Source of the DNA: Cohnella sp. GbtcB17
Lineage (GTDB): Bacteria; Bacillota; Bacilli; Paenibacillales; Paenibacillaceae
Direction: 5' to 3'
Assembly: GCF_019091135.1 (NCBI RefSeq)
Contig: NZ_JAGXJW010000033.1
Location: forward strand, 36,027-93,140
DNA: 57,114 nucleotides
Part shown: one piece after another, positions 26,987 to 34,393 of the stretch
Layout of the letters: each line of letters opens with the position of its first letter
Position numbering within the stretch: position 1 is the first letter of the stretch
Notes under the pieces: model-generated
What the model saw: the letters and a program-made list of their open reading frames with translations, nothing else
The model's database searches: none
What the model was told of the DNA's origin: nothing
Made by a program: the position numbers and the translations under genes

Positions 26987-27141
26987 CGTTCCGTCATCCT
27001 CTCTTATTGTTTTTGGCTGAATGTCGACCGCAAGCATGTTAAGATAATAGCTAAATTATAGATAAATCGCCGGTTTAATCGTATCTGGATTCGGTCGACA
27101 TCTATCACGATCCGGCTGATCTTCGAGAGGAGTATCGTCCT
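26987..27141. promoter_or_regulatory. Divergent promoter region, nucleoside hydrolase / AraC regulator
   Basis: AT-rich intergenic stretch holding both promoters. A TATAAT-like element is present on the minus strand (27055-27060) without a clear -35. No AraC operator repeat can be named by eye. Confidence 0.45.
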
Positions 27142-27912
27142 ATGCAGGCACGGCTGGACTTCCTATTCCCCGTCGCCCACGAGCCCGGAAACGACGTGAC
27201 GCTGCACCGTCACGCCTGCCACGAACTGGTCTACTATTTAAAAGGAAACGGAAAAACGCGCATCGGCGACCGCGATTACGAATACCGCGAGGACGACTAT
27301 GCACTGATCCGGCCGGGAACGTATCACGACGAGCGTCATGCCGCGCCGACCGAAGTGCTGTGTCTGGGCTTTGCGCCGCTGCGGGAATCCGTGCTTCCCG
27401 AGGGCGTTTTTTCCGACCGCAAGCCCAAAGACGGCGAAGACGCGTACGAGCCCATTCTGCCGCTGCTGCTCGGAATGGCCAAGGAGATGAGAAATAAAGA
27501 CGAGGACTACGCCGGCATGCTCGATCTGCTGGCTTCCCAGCTGGTTCTGACGCTTCGGCGCAGGAGATTAAACGGCGGTTCGCCCGCGTATGCGGAGGAT
27601 CGGTTCAAGTATGCGATCAATTATATAAACGAAAACTTTCATCAGCGGATCGACTTCGCCTCGCTTGCGGCCACGGCGGGCTACAGCCTCGACCGCTACC
27701 GCCATTTGTTCAAGGCGCAGACCGGCGCATCGCCCGGCCGCTATGTGCTGGGCAGGCGAATCGCGCATGCGCGCATGCTCCTTCGGGAGACGAGCCGCAG
27801 CATCGTCGAGATCGCCGCGGACTGCGGCTTCGCCAGCGATTCGCAGTTTTGCAGCCTGTTTAAGCGCGAGACGGGCGTGAGCCCCGGCGCTTATCGCAAG
27901 GCCAACGCATAA
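27142..27912 (+). CDS. AraC-family transcriptional regulator with cupin sensor domain
   Basis: 256 aa. The N-terminal cupin-like ligand domain (about 1-100) shows HRHACHELVYYLKG and RPGTYHDE, the two cupin motif regions. The C-terminal AraC domain (about 155-256) has two helix-turn-helix units: DFASLAATAGYSLDRYRHLF and SIVEIAADCGFASDSQFCSLF, ending in KRETGVSPGAYR. The ligand is probably a sugar or nucleoside derivative given the divergent nucleoside hydrolase gene. GAGAGGAG precedes the ATG. Confidence 0.9.
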   Translation: MQARLDFLFPVAHEPGNDVTLHRHACHELVYYLKGNGKTRIGDRDYEYREDDYALIRPGTYHDERHAAPTEVLCLGFAPLRESVLPEGVFSDRKPKDGEDAYEPILPLLLGMAKEMRNKDEDYAGMLDLLASQLVLTLRRRRLNGGSPAYAEDRFKYAINYINENFHQRIDFASLAATAGYSLDRYRHLFKAQTGASPGRYVLGRRIAHARMLLRETSRSIVEIAADCGFASDSQFCSLFKRETGVSPGAYRKANA

Positions 27913-27933
27913 CGCGCGGATGACTTGCGCATT

Positions 27934-27970
27934 AAAAGAGCGCGGAGGGCCAGGCCCTCCGCGCTCCCGC
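27934..27970 (-). terminator. Strong terminator, GNAT gene (and convergent AraC gene)
   Basis: A 12-bp perfect stem GAGCGCGGAGGG/CCCTCCGCGCTC with a 5-base loop. On the minus strand it is followed by TTTT; the plus side has no T-run. Confidence 0.85.
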
Positions 27971-27981
27971 GCAAGACGCGA

Positions 27982-28416
27982 TTAACTTTTGCGCCACACA
28001 TCCTCGTATTCTGCGTTGCGCTTGAACTGCACGAGCGCGTACGAACAAACGGGCACGATCTTCTTGCCTTCCTCGCGGGCAGCTTCGACCACTCTGTTCA
28101 GCAGCCGCCTGGCGATGTCTCCGCCTCGATAGGCCGGGGATACATACGTATGATTCAGCACCCAGGTATTCTCCCCGTCCGGCATGAACGTGATCTCCCC
28201 GATCTGCTCGCTGTTTTCGCGCATGACGAAGGCATGGCCTTCTTTATGAATGACGCCGACCTCGTCTTTTTTCTTCCAGCCTTTGAACGTATCCTTTGCC
28301 TCGGTCACGGTATCCTTCACGCTGCCGATCGTATCTTGAACGTCGGACTTGATGCTGTCGATATGCCCTTTCATGCTGTCCATTTCTTTCTTGATGCCTT
28401 CGATCGGACTGCTCAT
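27982..28416 (-). CDS. GNAT acetyltransferase domain with N-terminal coiled extension
   Basis: 144 aa. The first 45 residues (SSPIEGIKKEMDSMKGHIDS and on) form a charged amphipathic helix of the apolipoprotein/YtxH-like style. Residues about 52-144 form a small YjdJ-type GNAT domain (GEITFMPDGENTWVLNHTYV, then SPAYRGGDIARRLLNRVVEA with the acetyl-CoA loop RGGDIA, then VPVCSYA). Such small GNATs often lack a known substrate; B. subtilis-like relatives are linked to stress. The helical extension might mediate oligomerisation or membrane contact, which is inference. Confidence 0.82.
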   Translation of the reverse strand: MSSPIEGIKKEMDSMKGHIDSIKSDVQDTIGSVKDTVTEAKDTFKGWKKKDEVGVIHKEGHAFVMRENSEQIGEITFMPDGENTWVLNHTYVSPAYRGGDIARRLLNRVVEAAREEGKKIVPVCSYALVQFKRNAEYEDVWRKS

Positions 28417-28548
28417 GGCATTCGCCTCCTCTAATCAGCCGCTATGGCATATACTACTATATACCCGCTTCGCCCCCGGTTATTCAGCTCCTGGATCTGC
28501 GCTACAGCGGCGAGGCATGAGCGGGCGGCATTCCCGCCTCTTTTGCCA

Positions 28549-28577
28549 TTGTGCGATCGGATTAAATACATTATAAT
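28549..28577 (+). promoter_or_regulatory. Sigma-A promoter of the cation exporter gene
   Basis: -35 TTGTGC (28549-28554), 17-bp spacer, -10 TATAAT (28572-28577). The -10 overlaps the left arm of the operator described next. Confidence 0.82.
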
Positions 28578-28595
28578 ATGAGCAAGTATTCATAT
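28576..28595 (+). promoter_or_regulatory. ArsR/SmtB-type (CzrA-like) metal operator
   Basis: Imperfect palindrome ATATGA-N8-TCATAT (GAGCAAGTATTC in the centre), close to the 12-2-12 operator of zinc-sensing CzrA/SmtB repressors. It overlaps the -10 and transcription start of a CDF exporter, as expected for metal-relieved repression. No arsR-like gene lies in the window. Confidence 0.75.
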
Positions 28596-28631
28596 ATTAT
28601 CGAAATTGCAATGACGGAAGGACGGACTGCA

Positions 28632-29777
28632 ATGGATAAACGAACCGAACGACTGACGGCCGGTCAAGCCGGCGATGCTGCGCAAACGGGACATTCGGAC
28701 AGCAAGCACGCGCATTCGCCCGACTGTACGCACGATCACGACGGCGGCGAAGGCCATTCCCACGAGCATTCTCATGATCATTCTCATGATCATTCTCATG
28801 ATCATTCTCACGAGCATGCCCACGGGCACTCGCACGGTCGTGGCGGACATGCCCACGGTCACGGCCATCACGGTCATCATCACGGAATCGGCGGGCATCA
28901 CCACGGACGCGAAGGCGACCGCCGCGGACTGACGATCGCGCTCGCGATCACCGCGGGGATCATGCTGCTGGAGTTCGTCGGCGGACTGCTCACCGACAGT
29001 CTCGCGCTGCTGTCCGACTCGGGCCATATGCTGAGCGACACGAGCGCGCTGGCCTTGAGCCTCGCCGCGCTCTGGTTCGCCGCGCGGCCGGCCTCGGCGA
29101 AGCGGACCTACGGCTTCCACCGCTTCGAAATTCTCGCCGCGCTGTTCAATGGCGTCGCCCTGTTCGTCATCGCGGGCTTCATCGTCTACGAAGCCATCGG
29201 CCGGATGGCTTCGCCGCCCGAGGTGTCCGGCGGGCCGATGATGGCGATCGCGGCCGTCGGCCTCCTGGCCAATCTGGCCAGCGCCTGGGCGCTCACGCGC
29301 CAAGGCGACGTAGAGAACAACGTCAACATGCGGAGCGCCTACCTGCACGTGCTGGGCGACGCGCTCGGCTCCGTCGGCGCCATCGCCGCGGGCATCGTTA
29401 TGATGGCCTTCGGCTGGTACATCGCGGACCCGATCATCTCGATCGTCGTCTCCGTCCTCATCCTGCGGAGCGCCTGGCTCGTCATCGCCCAGACGGTCCA
29501 TGTACTGATGGAAGGCACGCCGGCCGGCATCGACCATGAAGAAGTGAAGTCCGCGCTGCTCACGCTCGACGGCGTCCGCGACGTGCACGACCTGCATATC
29601 TGGACGATCACCTCCGGCCTCGACTCCTTCAGCTGCCACATCCTCGTCGAGGAAGGGATATCCTGCCAAGACGTGCTGCAGCGCGCCATCTCCCTGGTTG
29701 AAGATCGCTTCGGCATCACCCACACGACCATCCAGGTCGAGAGCGGCGTCATCCGGCATAAAGAGATTCCTGTCTAG
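28632..29777 (+). CDS. czcD: CzcD-type cation diffusion facilitator (Zn2+/Co2+/Cd2+ exporter)
   Basis: 381-aa proton-coupled divalent metal exporter of the cytoplasmic membrane. A His-rich cytoplasmic N-terminus (about 28-95, many HSHDH and HGH repeats) precedes six membrane segments. TM2 carries the metal site LLSDSGHMLSD (HxxxD), and TM5 carries the matching VLGDALGS (HxxxD, here HVLGD). The C-terminal domain includes VRDVHDLHIWTITSG. The start at 28632 is chosen because AAGGACGG precedes it; earlier ATGs overlap the operator. The HSHDHSHD part is encoded by near-identical 12-base DNA repeats (28770-28815), likely to vary by slippage. Zinc-responsive control is suggested by the operator upstream. 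Confidence 0.94.
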   Translation: MDKRTERLTAGQAGDAAQTGHSDSKHAHSPDCTHDHDGGEGHSHEHSHDHSHDHSHDHSHEHAHGHSHGRGGHAHGHGHHGHHHGIGGHHHGREGDRRGLTIALAITAGIMLLEFVGGLLTDSLALLSDSGHMLSDTSALALSLAALWFAARPASAKRTYGFHRFEILAALFNGVALFVIAGFIVYEAIGRMASPPEVSGGPMMAIAAVGLLANLASAWALTRQGDVENNVNMRSAYLHVLGDALGSVGAIAAGIVMMAFGWYIADPIISIVVSVLILRSAWLVIAQTVHVLMEGTPAGIDHEEVKSALLTLDGVRDVHDLHIWTITSGLDSFSCHILVEEGISCQDVLQRAISLVEDRFGITHTTIQVESGVIRHKEIPV

Positions 29778-29794
29778 ACATCCGGCAAACCTAT

Positions 29795-29837
29795 AAAAAG
29801 GGAAGCGCGCGTCGATGCGACACGGCTTCCCTTTTTT
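29795..29837. terminator. Bidirectional terminator between czcD-like gene and zinc-ribbon gene
   Basis: AAAAAGGGAAGC/GCTTCCCTTTTTT stem with a long loop; T-runs on both strands. It serves two convergent genes and overlaps the stop of the minus-strand gene. Confidence 0.85.
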
Positions 29838-30243
29838 ATTTGCGCTTGTTCAAAAAGATGTTCTCCCTGCGCTTGCGCTCCTGCATCAGACGCTCCTGCT
29901 CGTACACATGCGCCACTTCGCTCTGGATCCGCATCGAGCAGCTCTGGCACAGCTTGCCCTTGCGGATCGGTGCCTCGCACAGGTCGCAGGCGTCGGTCAG
30001 GTTCGGATAATCGTACAGCTTGAGCTTCCCTCTGCGAATCCAAGAACGGATCAGCTCGGGCCGCTCTTCTACCCGCTCGGCGAGCTCCTCCGTGGTCAGC
30101 TTGCGGTTCGCGCGAAGCTCCTTTTCCATACGGTTCATAAGCGCGTCCTCGGCGGCGGTGCAGGCTGCGCACAGCTGCCTGAGATTGATCTGATAGATTC
30201 TGCCGCACCCGGGACAATGGTCCACGCGCAATTCGGAAGTCAT
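29836..30243 (-). CDS. Zinc-ribbon protein similar to the YvyF flagellar-region family
   Basis: 135 aa. Residues about 9-27 carry CPGCGRIYQINLRQLCAAC, a zinc ribbon; a helical region with a helix-turn-helix-like stretch follows (LTTEELAERVEERPELIRSW, then IRRGKL), and a second cysteine set CDLCEAPIRKGKLCQSC (about 88-104). This order matches the YvyF/TIGR03826 family, which in Bacillus lies next to flgM in the flagellar region; here no flagellar gene is near. GGCGGGATC precedes the chosen ATG at 30243. A regulatory role is possible; actual function unknown. Confidence 0.8.
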   Translation of the reverse strand: MTSELRVDHCPGCGRIYQINLRQLCAACTAAEDALMNRMEKELRANRKLTTEELAERVEERPELIRSWIRRGKLKLYDYPNLTDACDLCEAPIRKGKLCQSCSMRIQSEVAHVYEQERLMQERKRRENIFLNKRK

Positions 30244-30305
30244 TAGCGATCCCGCCTGTCTGGCTGTCATTTGCGTCTATCATACCACAGGCGCCGCGGA
30301 CTCTA

Positions 30306-31169
30306 CTAGATTACCGATACGGGATACTGCTCGTCCGCAAGGGCCGCGGCCGCCTCCGGCGCCATGCCCGACAGCATGTCCATCAGCGCTTTGGCATTGG
30401 GCGTCGCGTCTCCGGCCGAATTGTTGTTGAACACGACGTATACCGTGTCCGTCTCCTGGTCCAGCGCCAGCAGCCGGTCCCGCCACTCGGCCAGCTCTTC
30501 GGCGTTGTAATGGTACAAATAGCGAAGCTTGCGCCAATCCGGGCTGCCGCTCGCATGCCAGCCGCCTTGGTTGCGCCCATGCAGGCGCACATAGGTCATG
30601 TCTCTCGTCGTGGCGACCGGCACGATCGGGATCGAGCCCTCGCCTGCCTGCGGCTCGTCGACGATCGTATGGATCCAGCCTTCTTTTTTCATAAAGGCGA
30701 TCGTCTTGTCCTTGAATTCCGGAGAGTACCAGCTCCGGTTGCGCAGCTCCAGCGCACAGGGCACGTCGGCCATATACGCCCGCGTGCGCCGCAGCAGATC
30801 GACGTTCTCCCGAGTGCAGTCGAACCAAGGCGGGTACTGGAACAGCGCGGCCGCCAGCTTGCCGGCCTCCCGCATGGGCGCGATCGCCTCGTGAAACGCC
30901 TTGTACATCGTCTCCTCGTCGTCGAAATAATTTTTTTTGCCGCGCAGATGCCCCGTCATCCCTTGATACGCCTTCACAACGAACTTGAAGCCGTCCGGCG
31001 TGTCCGCCGTCCACTTGGACGTATTTTTCACCGACGGCACCGCATAGAACGAGCTGTCGATCTCCACGACGTCGAAGTGCTTGCCGTACTCGCGGAGCCG
31101 CTCGCCGGCCTTCAGCTTGCCGTAAAGCTCCTCGTGATCGCCGAAGCCCGTCAGACCGATTCGGATCAT
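30306..31169 (-). CDS. DUF72 family protein (YecE-like)
   Basis: 287-aa TIM-barrel-like protein of unknown reaction. Recognisable elements are IRIGLTGFGDH at the N-terminus, VVEIDSSFYAVPS, FKFVVKAYQGMTGHLRG, LFQYPPWFDC, LELRNRSWY, TYVRLHGRN and YVVFNNNSAGDATPNA. All are standard conserved blocks of DUF72, and the length is typical. The metal-coordinating-looking residues are all present. No neighbour suggests a pathway. Confidence 0.9.
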   Translation of the reverse strand: MIRIGLTGFGDHEELYGKLKAGERLREYGKHFDVVEIDSSFYAVPSVKNTSKWTADTPDGFKFVVKAYQGMTGHLRGKKNYFDDEETMYKAFHEAIAPMREAGKLAAALFQYPPWFDCTRENVDLLRRTRAYMADVPCALELRNRSWYSPEFKDKTIAFMKKEGWIHTIVDEPQAGEGSIPIVPVATTRDMTYVRLHGRNQGGWHASGSPDWRKLRYLYHYNAEELAEWRDRLLALDQETDTVYVVFNNNSAGDATPNAKALMDMLSGMAPEAAAALADEQYPVSVI

Positions 31170-31364
31170 CGCCTCCGCCTCCCTTGCGCCAAATTTATCC
31201 TTATGTGTATTTTACACGCCGGAGCATCGAATGAACGAACGATTTTGCCGGTCGCTTGGCGTCAATTAAAAAAACCGCCCGCCATGCATTCAATCGATGC
31301 CGACGAGCCGGTTCAAAATATATTATCTGATAATTCAAAATAGACTATCTTTTTAACCCAGGGC
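31170..31364. other. Intergenic region upstream of DUF72 gene
   Basis: Nothing but AT-rich promoter-like sequence seen; it also holds the upstream part of the small RNA promoter. Confidence 0.4.
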
Positions 31365-31366
31365 TG

Positions 31367-31375
31367 TGATAGAAT
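31367..31375 (+). promoter_or_regulatory. Extended -10 promoter of a small RNA candidate
   Basis: TGA followed by TAGAAT (TG-extended -10) in AT-rich DNA. No good -35 is seen, which extended -10 promoters tolerate. The predicted start is near 31382. Confidence 0.55.
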
Positions 31376-31381
31376 GCAGGT

Positions 31382-31535
31382 ACAGGAAAGGAGGTGCGTC
31401 AACATTAGTTCCCATATGTTGAACGTATCCCTTACCCGATCCAGTCTCTAATCCGGCTGGAGGCGCGGGATACGGTTCAATCAAGCAGCGCCGCTCGGGT
31501 ACGAGAGACCGTCTTCGGACGGTCTCTTTGTTTTG
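31382..31535 (+). ncRNA. Candidate stand-alone structured small RNA (about 150 nt)
   Basis: Bounded by an extended -10 element and a textbook terminator, with no reading frame downstream. It holds a perfect ribosome-site-like AAAGGAGGTG (31387-31396); a hairpin TCAACAT/ATGTTGA (about 31399-31421); and a long hairpin in which TTGAAC-GTATCCC (31419-31431) pairs with GGGATAC-GGTTCAA with one bulge, enclosing a CCAG/CTGG stem. The first two hairpins overlap and could be alternatives. A leader peptide is conceivable (MLNVSLTRSSL, ATG at 31416) but lies 19 bases from the ribosome site. I do not recognise the RNA family. It is flanked by two minus-strand genes, so it is not the leader of either. Confidence 0.55.
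31504..31535 (+). terminator. Rho-independent terminator of the small RNA
   Basis: A 10-bp perfect stem AGAGACCGTC/GACGGTCTCT capped by a TTCG tetraloop and followed by TTGTTTTG on the plus strand only. The minus strand has no T-run. Confidence 0.85.
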
Positions 31536-31564
31536 CGTTCGATGCTTGCGGTGCCGCGGATGCC

Positions 31565-32074
31565 CTACCCGCGCGCAAGCCGGCGATAGGGCGCATGAAC
31601 GCTGCCGGGCACGATGTCCGCGTCCAGATAGGCGGCCAGCCCCGCGACGCCCGCCTCCATCATCCGTCGATGGTTGCGAACGAAGACGGGACGCAGAAGC
31701 GGCGCAAGCGTGCGCATCCATCCGCGTTTCGTTTCCAGCTCCATCAGGCAGTGAACCTCCGTCGCACGTCCGGCACCGTGCAGCCTGACGACGACATGCC
31801 CTTCCAGATCGCCCGCGATACGCAGCGCAACGGCTGTCGGCGGTCGGCTCTCGACGACCGATACGCGCAGATGAAGCGCATAGAGCGGACAGGGGCGAAA
31901 TTCGGACGCATATTTGTCGCCCAAGCCGTCGCCCGACGCGCCTGTCGCGATCCGCTCAATCTTGACGTTCGGCCACCAGTCGTCGTACCGGAAGTCGGCG
32001 ATCAACGCCCACAGTCGCTCCTTGTCCCGATCCACGCGCCAAGCATGCGCGAACCGATAGATGGAATCGCTCAT
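31565..32074 (-). CDS. SRPBCC (START-like) family protein
   Basis: 169-aa protein with the helix-grip fold order: SIYRFAHAWRVDRDKERLWALI at the N-terminus, FRYDDWWPNV, a beta-rich middle (LHLRVSVVESRPPTAVALRI) and a long C-terminal helix (VRNHRRMMEAGVAGLAAYL). It belongs to the polyketide cyclase/dehydrase-like branch that binds small hydrophobic molecules. The start at 32074 is chosen because CAGGAGG lies 5 bases upstream. Ligand and partner unknown; no enzyme of a biosynthetic pathway is adjacent. Confidence 0.82.
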   Translation of the reverse strand: MSDSIYRFAHAWRVDRDKERLWALIADFRYDDWWPNVKIERIATGASGDGLGDKYASEFRPCPLYALHLRVSVVESRPPTAVALRIAGDLEGHVVVRLHGAGRATEVHCLMELETKRGWMRTLAPLLRPVFVRNHRRMMEAGVAGLAAYLDADIVPGSVHAPYRRLARG

Positions 32075-32142
32075 ACGCACCTCCTGCCAGCGGTTCATAT
32101 GATGAATATTTAACCACTTTAGCCGAAGATGCCCCCTTGGCG

Positions 32143-32160
32143 TAAAAATCGCTCCGCGAT
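32143..32160 (-). terminator. Weak terminator of the germination operon
   Basis: ATCGC/GCGAT stem with a three-base loop followed by TTTTT on the minus strand, about 33 bp past the gerAC-like stop. Confidence 0.5.
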
Positions 32161-32192
32161 AACGCAACCCGCTTACTGCTTACGCATGACGC

Positions 32193-33302
32193 TTATTCCC
32201 GCAGCAGCTTGAGGCCGACGTTGCGCATGTTGGACTCCACCTTCAAAGTAATCGACGCCTGCTTGTACAAAGCTCCCCACGCCTCGTATCGTCCCGCGGG
32301 CAGCGACGAACGGTAACGGTTGCCGAAGCCGAAGACGTCCGAGCCTTTGGCTTGCGTCTTGGCGAATACGCTAACCGCGCGCTTCTCGAGCAGCTTGTTC
32401 ACTTCCTCCTCGATCTCCCGGCTCGACATCGGCGACGCTTTGGACGTATCCATCAGCTTCATCATGACGCGAATGCGGATACGGATGTCGGGCTTGCCAG
32501 ACTTCCATCCCGCGCTAATATGCGCCGTCGACGCTTCGACCTTGACGTTGGCGCCGGCTGCCGTCTCGATCTCGAACGGAGACAAACGGCCCGTGACGAG
32601 CTCGTAGATGAGCGTTTCTTCGGGCGTGAGCCAGCCGGCCATCCTGTCGTCGGTAAAATAAGCGTTGCCTTTCAGCTTGAACTGAAAGGACTCGTCCATC
32701 GTGAGCAGGGGCACCAGGCTTTGCTGCAGCGGGTTGTAGTGCCGGCTGAACACCTCCCATAGCGAGACTTTGTTTTTTTGCGGCGTACCGCCGGCGTATT
32801 GCTCGAAAAATAGGCGCGTATAGATGCCAGACAGCTCGCCGGACGGGTTCGGACGCTGGAAAAGCGGCTCCATGTCGCCTTCGATCAATGCGAATATCGC
32901 ATTGATCGGCATCATTCGATCGCGTACAACGAAGTCCAGGCAACCGTAAATCCCCTTGGCCTCGGCCATCGCCCGGTTGACGAAGACAGCTCTCGTCTGT
33001 GACAGATCCAGAAATTTGGGCATTCGCGCGCGCAGCTGGTCCAGCGCATCCGTCGCCGTCTTGCCCCGCTGGCTGGCGGTCAGGAAGTCCTTGCCCCCGC
33101 TCCCGACACCCAATTGGGAATGCGGCAGCGGAAATCTCACCCAGACCTTTACGCTTTTATCTTCTTCCATGGAGATGCCTAGTGCCGCGACCAGCATACG
33201 GTTGTCGATATCGCGGATATCCCAGCAGCCCTGCAGCAGCACCAGGGGGAGGATCATGCCGAGGATGGTCAGCCAACGCATAAGCTTCGACCTTCCGTTC
33301 AT
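32193..33302 (-). CDS. gerAC: Spore germination lipoprotein, Ger(x)C (GerAC) family
   Basis: 369-aa lipoprotein subunit of a nutrient germinant receptor in the spore inner membrane. The signal peptide ends in the lipobox LLQGC (Cys about 26), followed by WDIRDIDNRMLVAALGI, the family opening. The C-terminal domain ends in RYEAWGALYKQASITLKVES. The start at 33302 overlaps the gerAB-like stop as ATGA; a longer frame in this phase continues antisense-like through gerAB and is not the gene. Third gene of a gerAA-AB-AC operon. Confidence 0.95.
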   Translation of the reverse strand: MNGRSKLMRWLTILGMILPLVLLQGCWDIRDIDNRMLVAALGISMEEDKSVKVWVRFPLPHSQLGVGSGGKDFLTASQRGKTATDALDQLRARMPKFLDLSQTRAVFVNRAMAEAKGIYGCLDFVVRDRMMPINAIFALIEGDMEPLFQRPNPSGELSGIYTRLFFEQYAGGTPQKNKVSLWEVFSRHYNPLQQSLVPLLTMDESFQFKLKGNAYFTDDRMAGWLTPEETLIYELVTGRLSPFEIETAAGANVKVEASTAHISAGWKSGKPDIRIRIRVMMKLMDTSKASPMSSREIEEEVNKLLEKRAVSVFAKTQAKGSDVFGFGNRYRSSLPAGRYEAWGALYKQASITLKVESNMRNVGLKLLRE

Positions 33303-34393
33303 GCGCGCTGCCGCCTCCTCCCCGCCAAACGGCTCCACAGCCATACGGCAGATGGAAAAAGAACAAGATAGATCCGGACGGGCGTATCCGTCCATATGCC
33401 TTTCTCGATCCACCCCCACGAAGGAATGAGCAGCGCAGAGACGTACGTGCCCGCACCGACGGCGGCGTAAGCGAAGCGCAAAGGCAGAAAAGGCAGGAGC
33501 GCCCGGAGCGCGGCCGCCAGACTGTGCAGCATCAGACTGAGGGTCAGGATAACGAGCAGGATGACGACCGAGAGGAAGACTGCCGTCAGATTCTCGATCA
33601 CCAGCCAGTAATGGCTGATCGAGTCCAGCTTGGACAGGAAAGGGAAGGTCAGCGCCTTGGCGAATCCGACGCCGAACGTCAGCACGGGCAAGTAGATCGC
33701 GCCCGCGAGCACCGGCAAAAAGCAGAGCGCAGCCGCGGCGTAAGGCTTCCACAGCGTGCCCGGGCTTCGCGAATGATCGCCGCAAGAGCTCAGATACAGG
33801 AAGCCCACCCATACGAAGGAGGAAGTATAAAACGTCTTGCTGCCCAGATACGAAATGTCCGTCGCGCGCCAGGGCTCGTGCAGCGTAAAATCGAGATTGC
33901 TGAGCCCGAGCAATGTTATTCCTACCGTTAATGGGATGCCGACCATGACGAAAACGGCAGCGGCTCGCCCGATCGAGGCGACCCCGCCCGCCGCCAGCAG
34001 CGTCGCGATCGGTATGGTGCAATGCAGGAGCCAGAGCGGCGTCGTGTGCAAAATGGTCATCGATACGATCTCGGCATGCGCGCGGGCGATCATCGTCATG
34101 GCGCGCCATGCGTACCAGCTGTACGGCAGCGCGAAGAGCAGCAGGCCTGGCCAGCCCAGCACCCGCTTCACGACGGCGAACGCATCCAGCCCCGGATGCT
34201 GCGCCATCATGCCCGAGAAAAGCCTGGCGCCGACTATCCCCGCGATCAGACCGGTGACCATCGGCATCCAATAGCTGCCGCCGTCCGTATGCAGAATCAG
34301 ATACGGATACAAGAAATAGGAGGTCGCCCCGAACACCGCGAGCTGCAGGATGAAGTACTGGCCGTCGGACAGCGGGAGCTTTGCCTCGTTCAT
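33299..34393 (-). CDS. gerAB: Spore germination permease, GerAB family
   Basis: 364-aa integral membrane protein of the amino acid/polyamine/organocation superfamily with about ten membrane segments (for instance QYFILQLAVFGATSYFLYPY, TAVFLSVVILLVILTLSLML). It is the germinant-binding subunit; the nutrient cannot be read from sequence. Both ends overlap neighbours as ATGA (gerAA stop with this start, this stop with gerAC start), so the three subunits are translated in tight coupling. Confidence 0.95.
   Translation of the reverse strand: MNEAKLPLSDGQYFILQLAVFGATSYFLYPYLILHTDGGSYWMPMVTGLIAGIVGARLFSGMMAQHPGLDAFAVVKRVLGWPGLLLFALPYSWYAWRAMTMIARAHAEIVSMTILHTTPLWLLHCTIPIATLLAAGGVASIGRAAAVFVMVGIPLTVGITLLGLSNLDFTLHEPWRATDISYLGSKTFYTSSFVWVGFLYLSSCGDHSRSPGTLWKPYAAAALCFLPVLAGAIYLPVLTFGVGFAKALTFPFLSKLDSISHYWLVIENLTAVFLSVVILLVILTLSLMLHSLAAALRALLPFLPLRFAYAAVGAGTYVSALLIPSWGWIEKGIWTDTPVRIYLVLFPSAVWLWSRLAGRRRQRA

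Noticed and set aside
31353..31721. 122-codon minus-strand frame
   Set aside because: Composition not protein-like, overlaps the SRPBCC gene end and the small RNA; the terminator there faces the plus strand.
33303..34271. N-terminal extension of the gerAC-like frame to about 690 residues
   Set aside because: That part is the out-of-frame shadow of gerAB; the true start overlaps the gerAB stop as ATGA with a lipoprotein signal directly after it.
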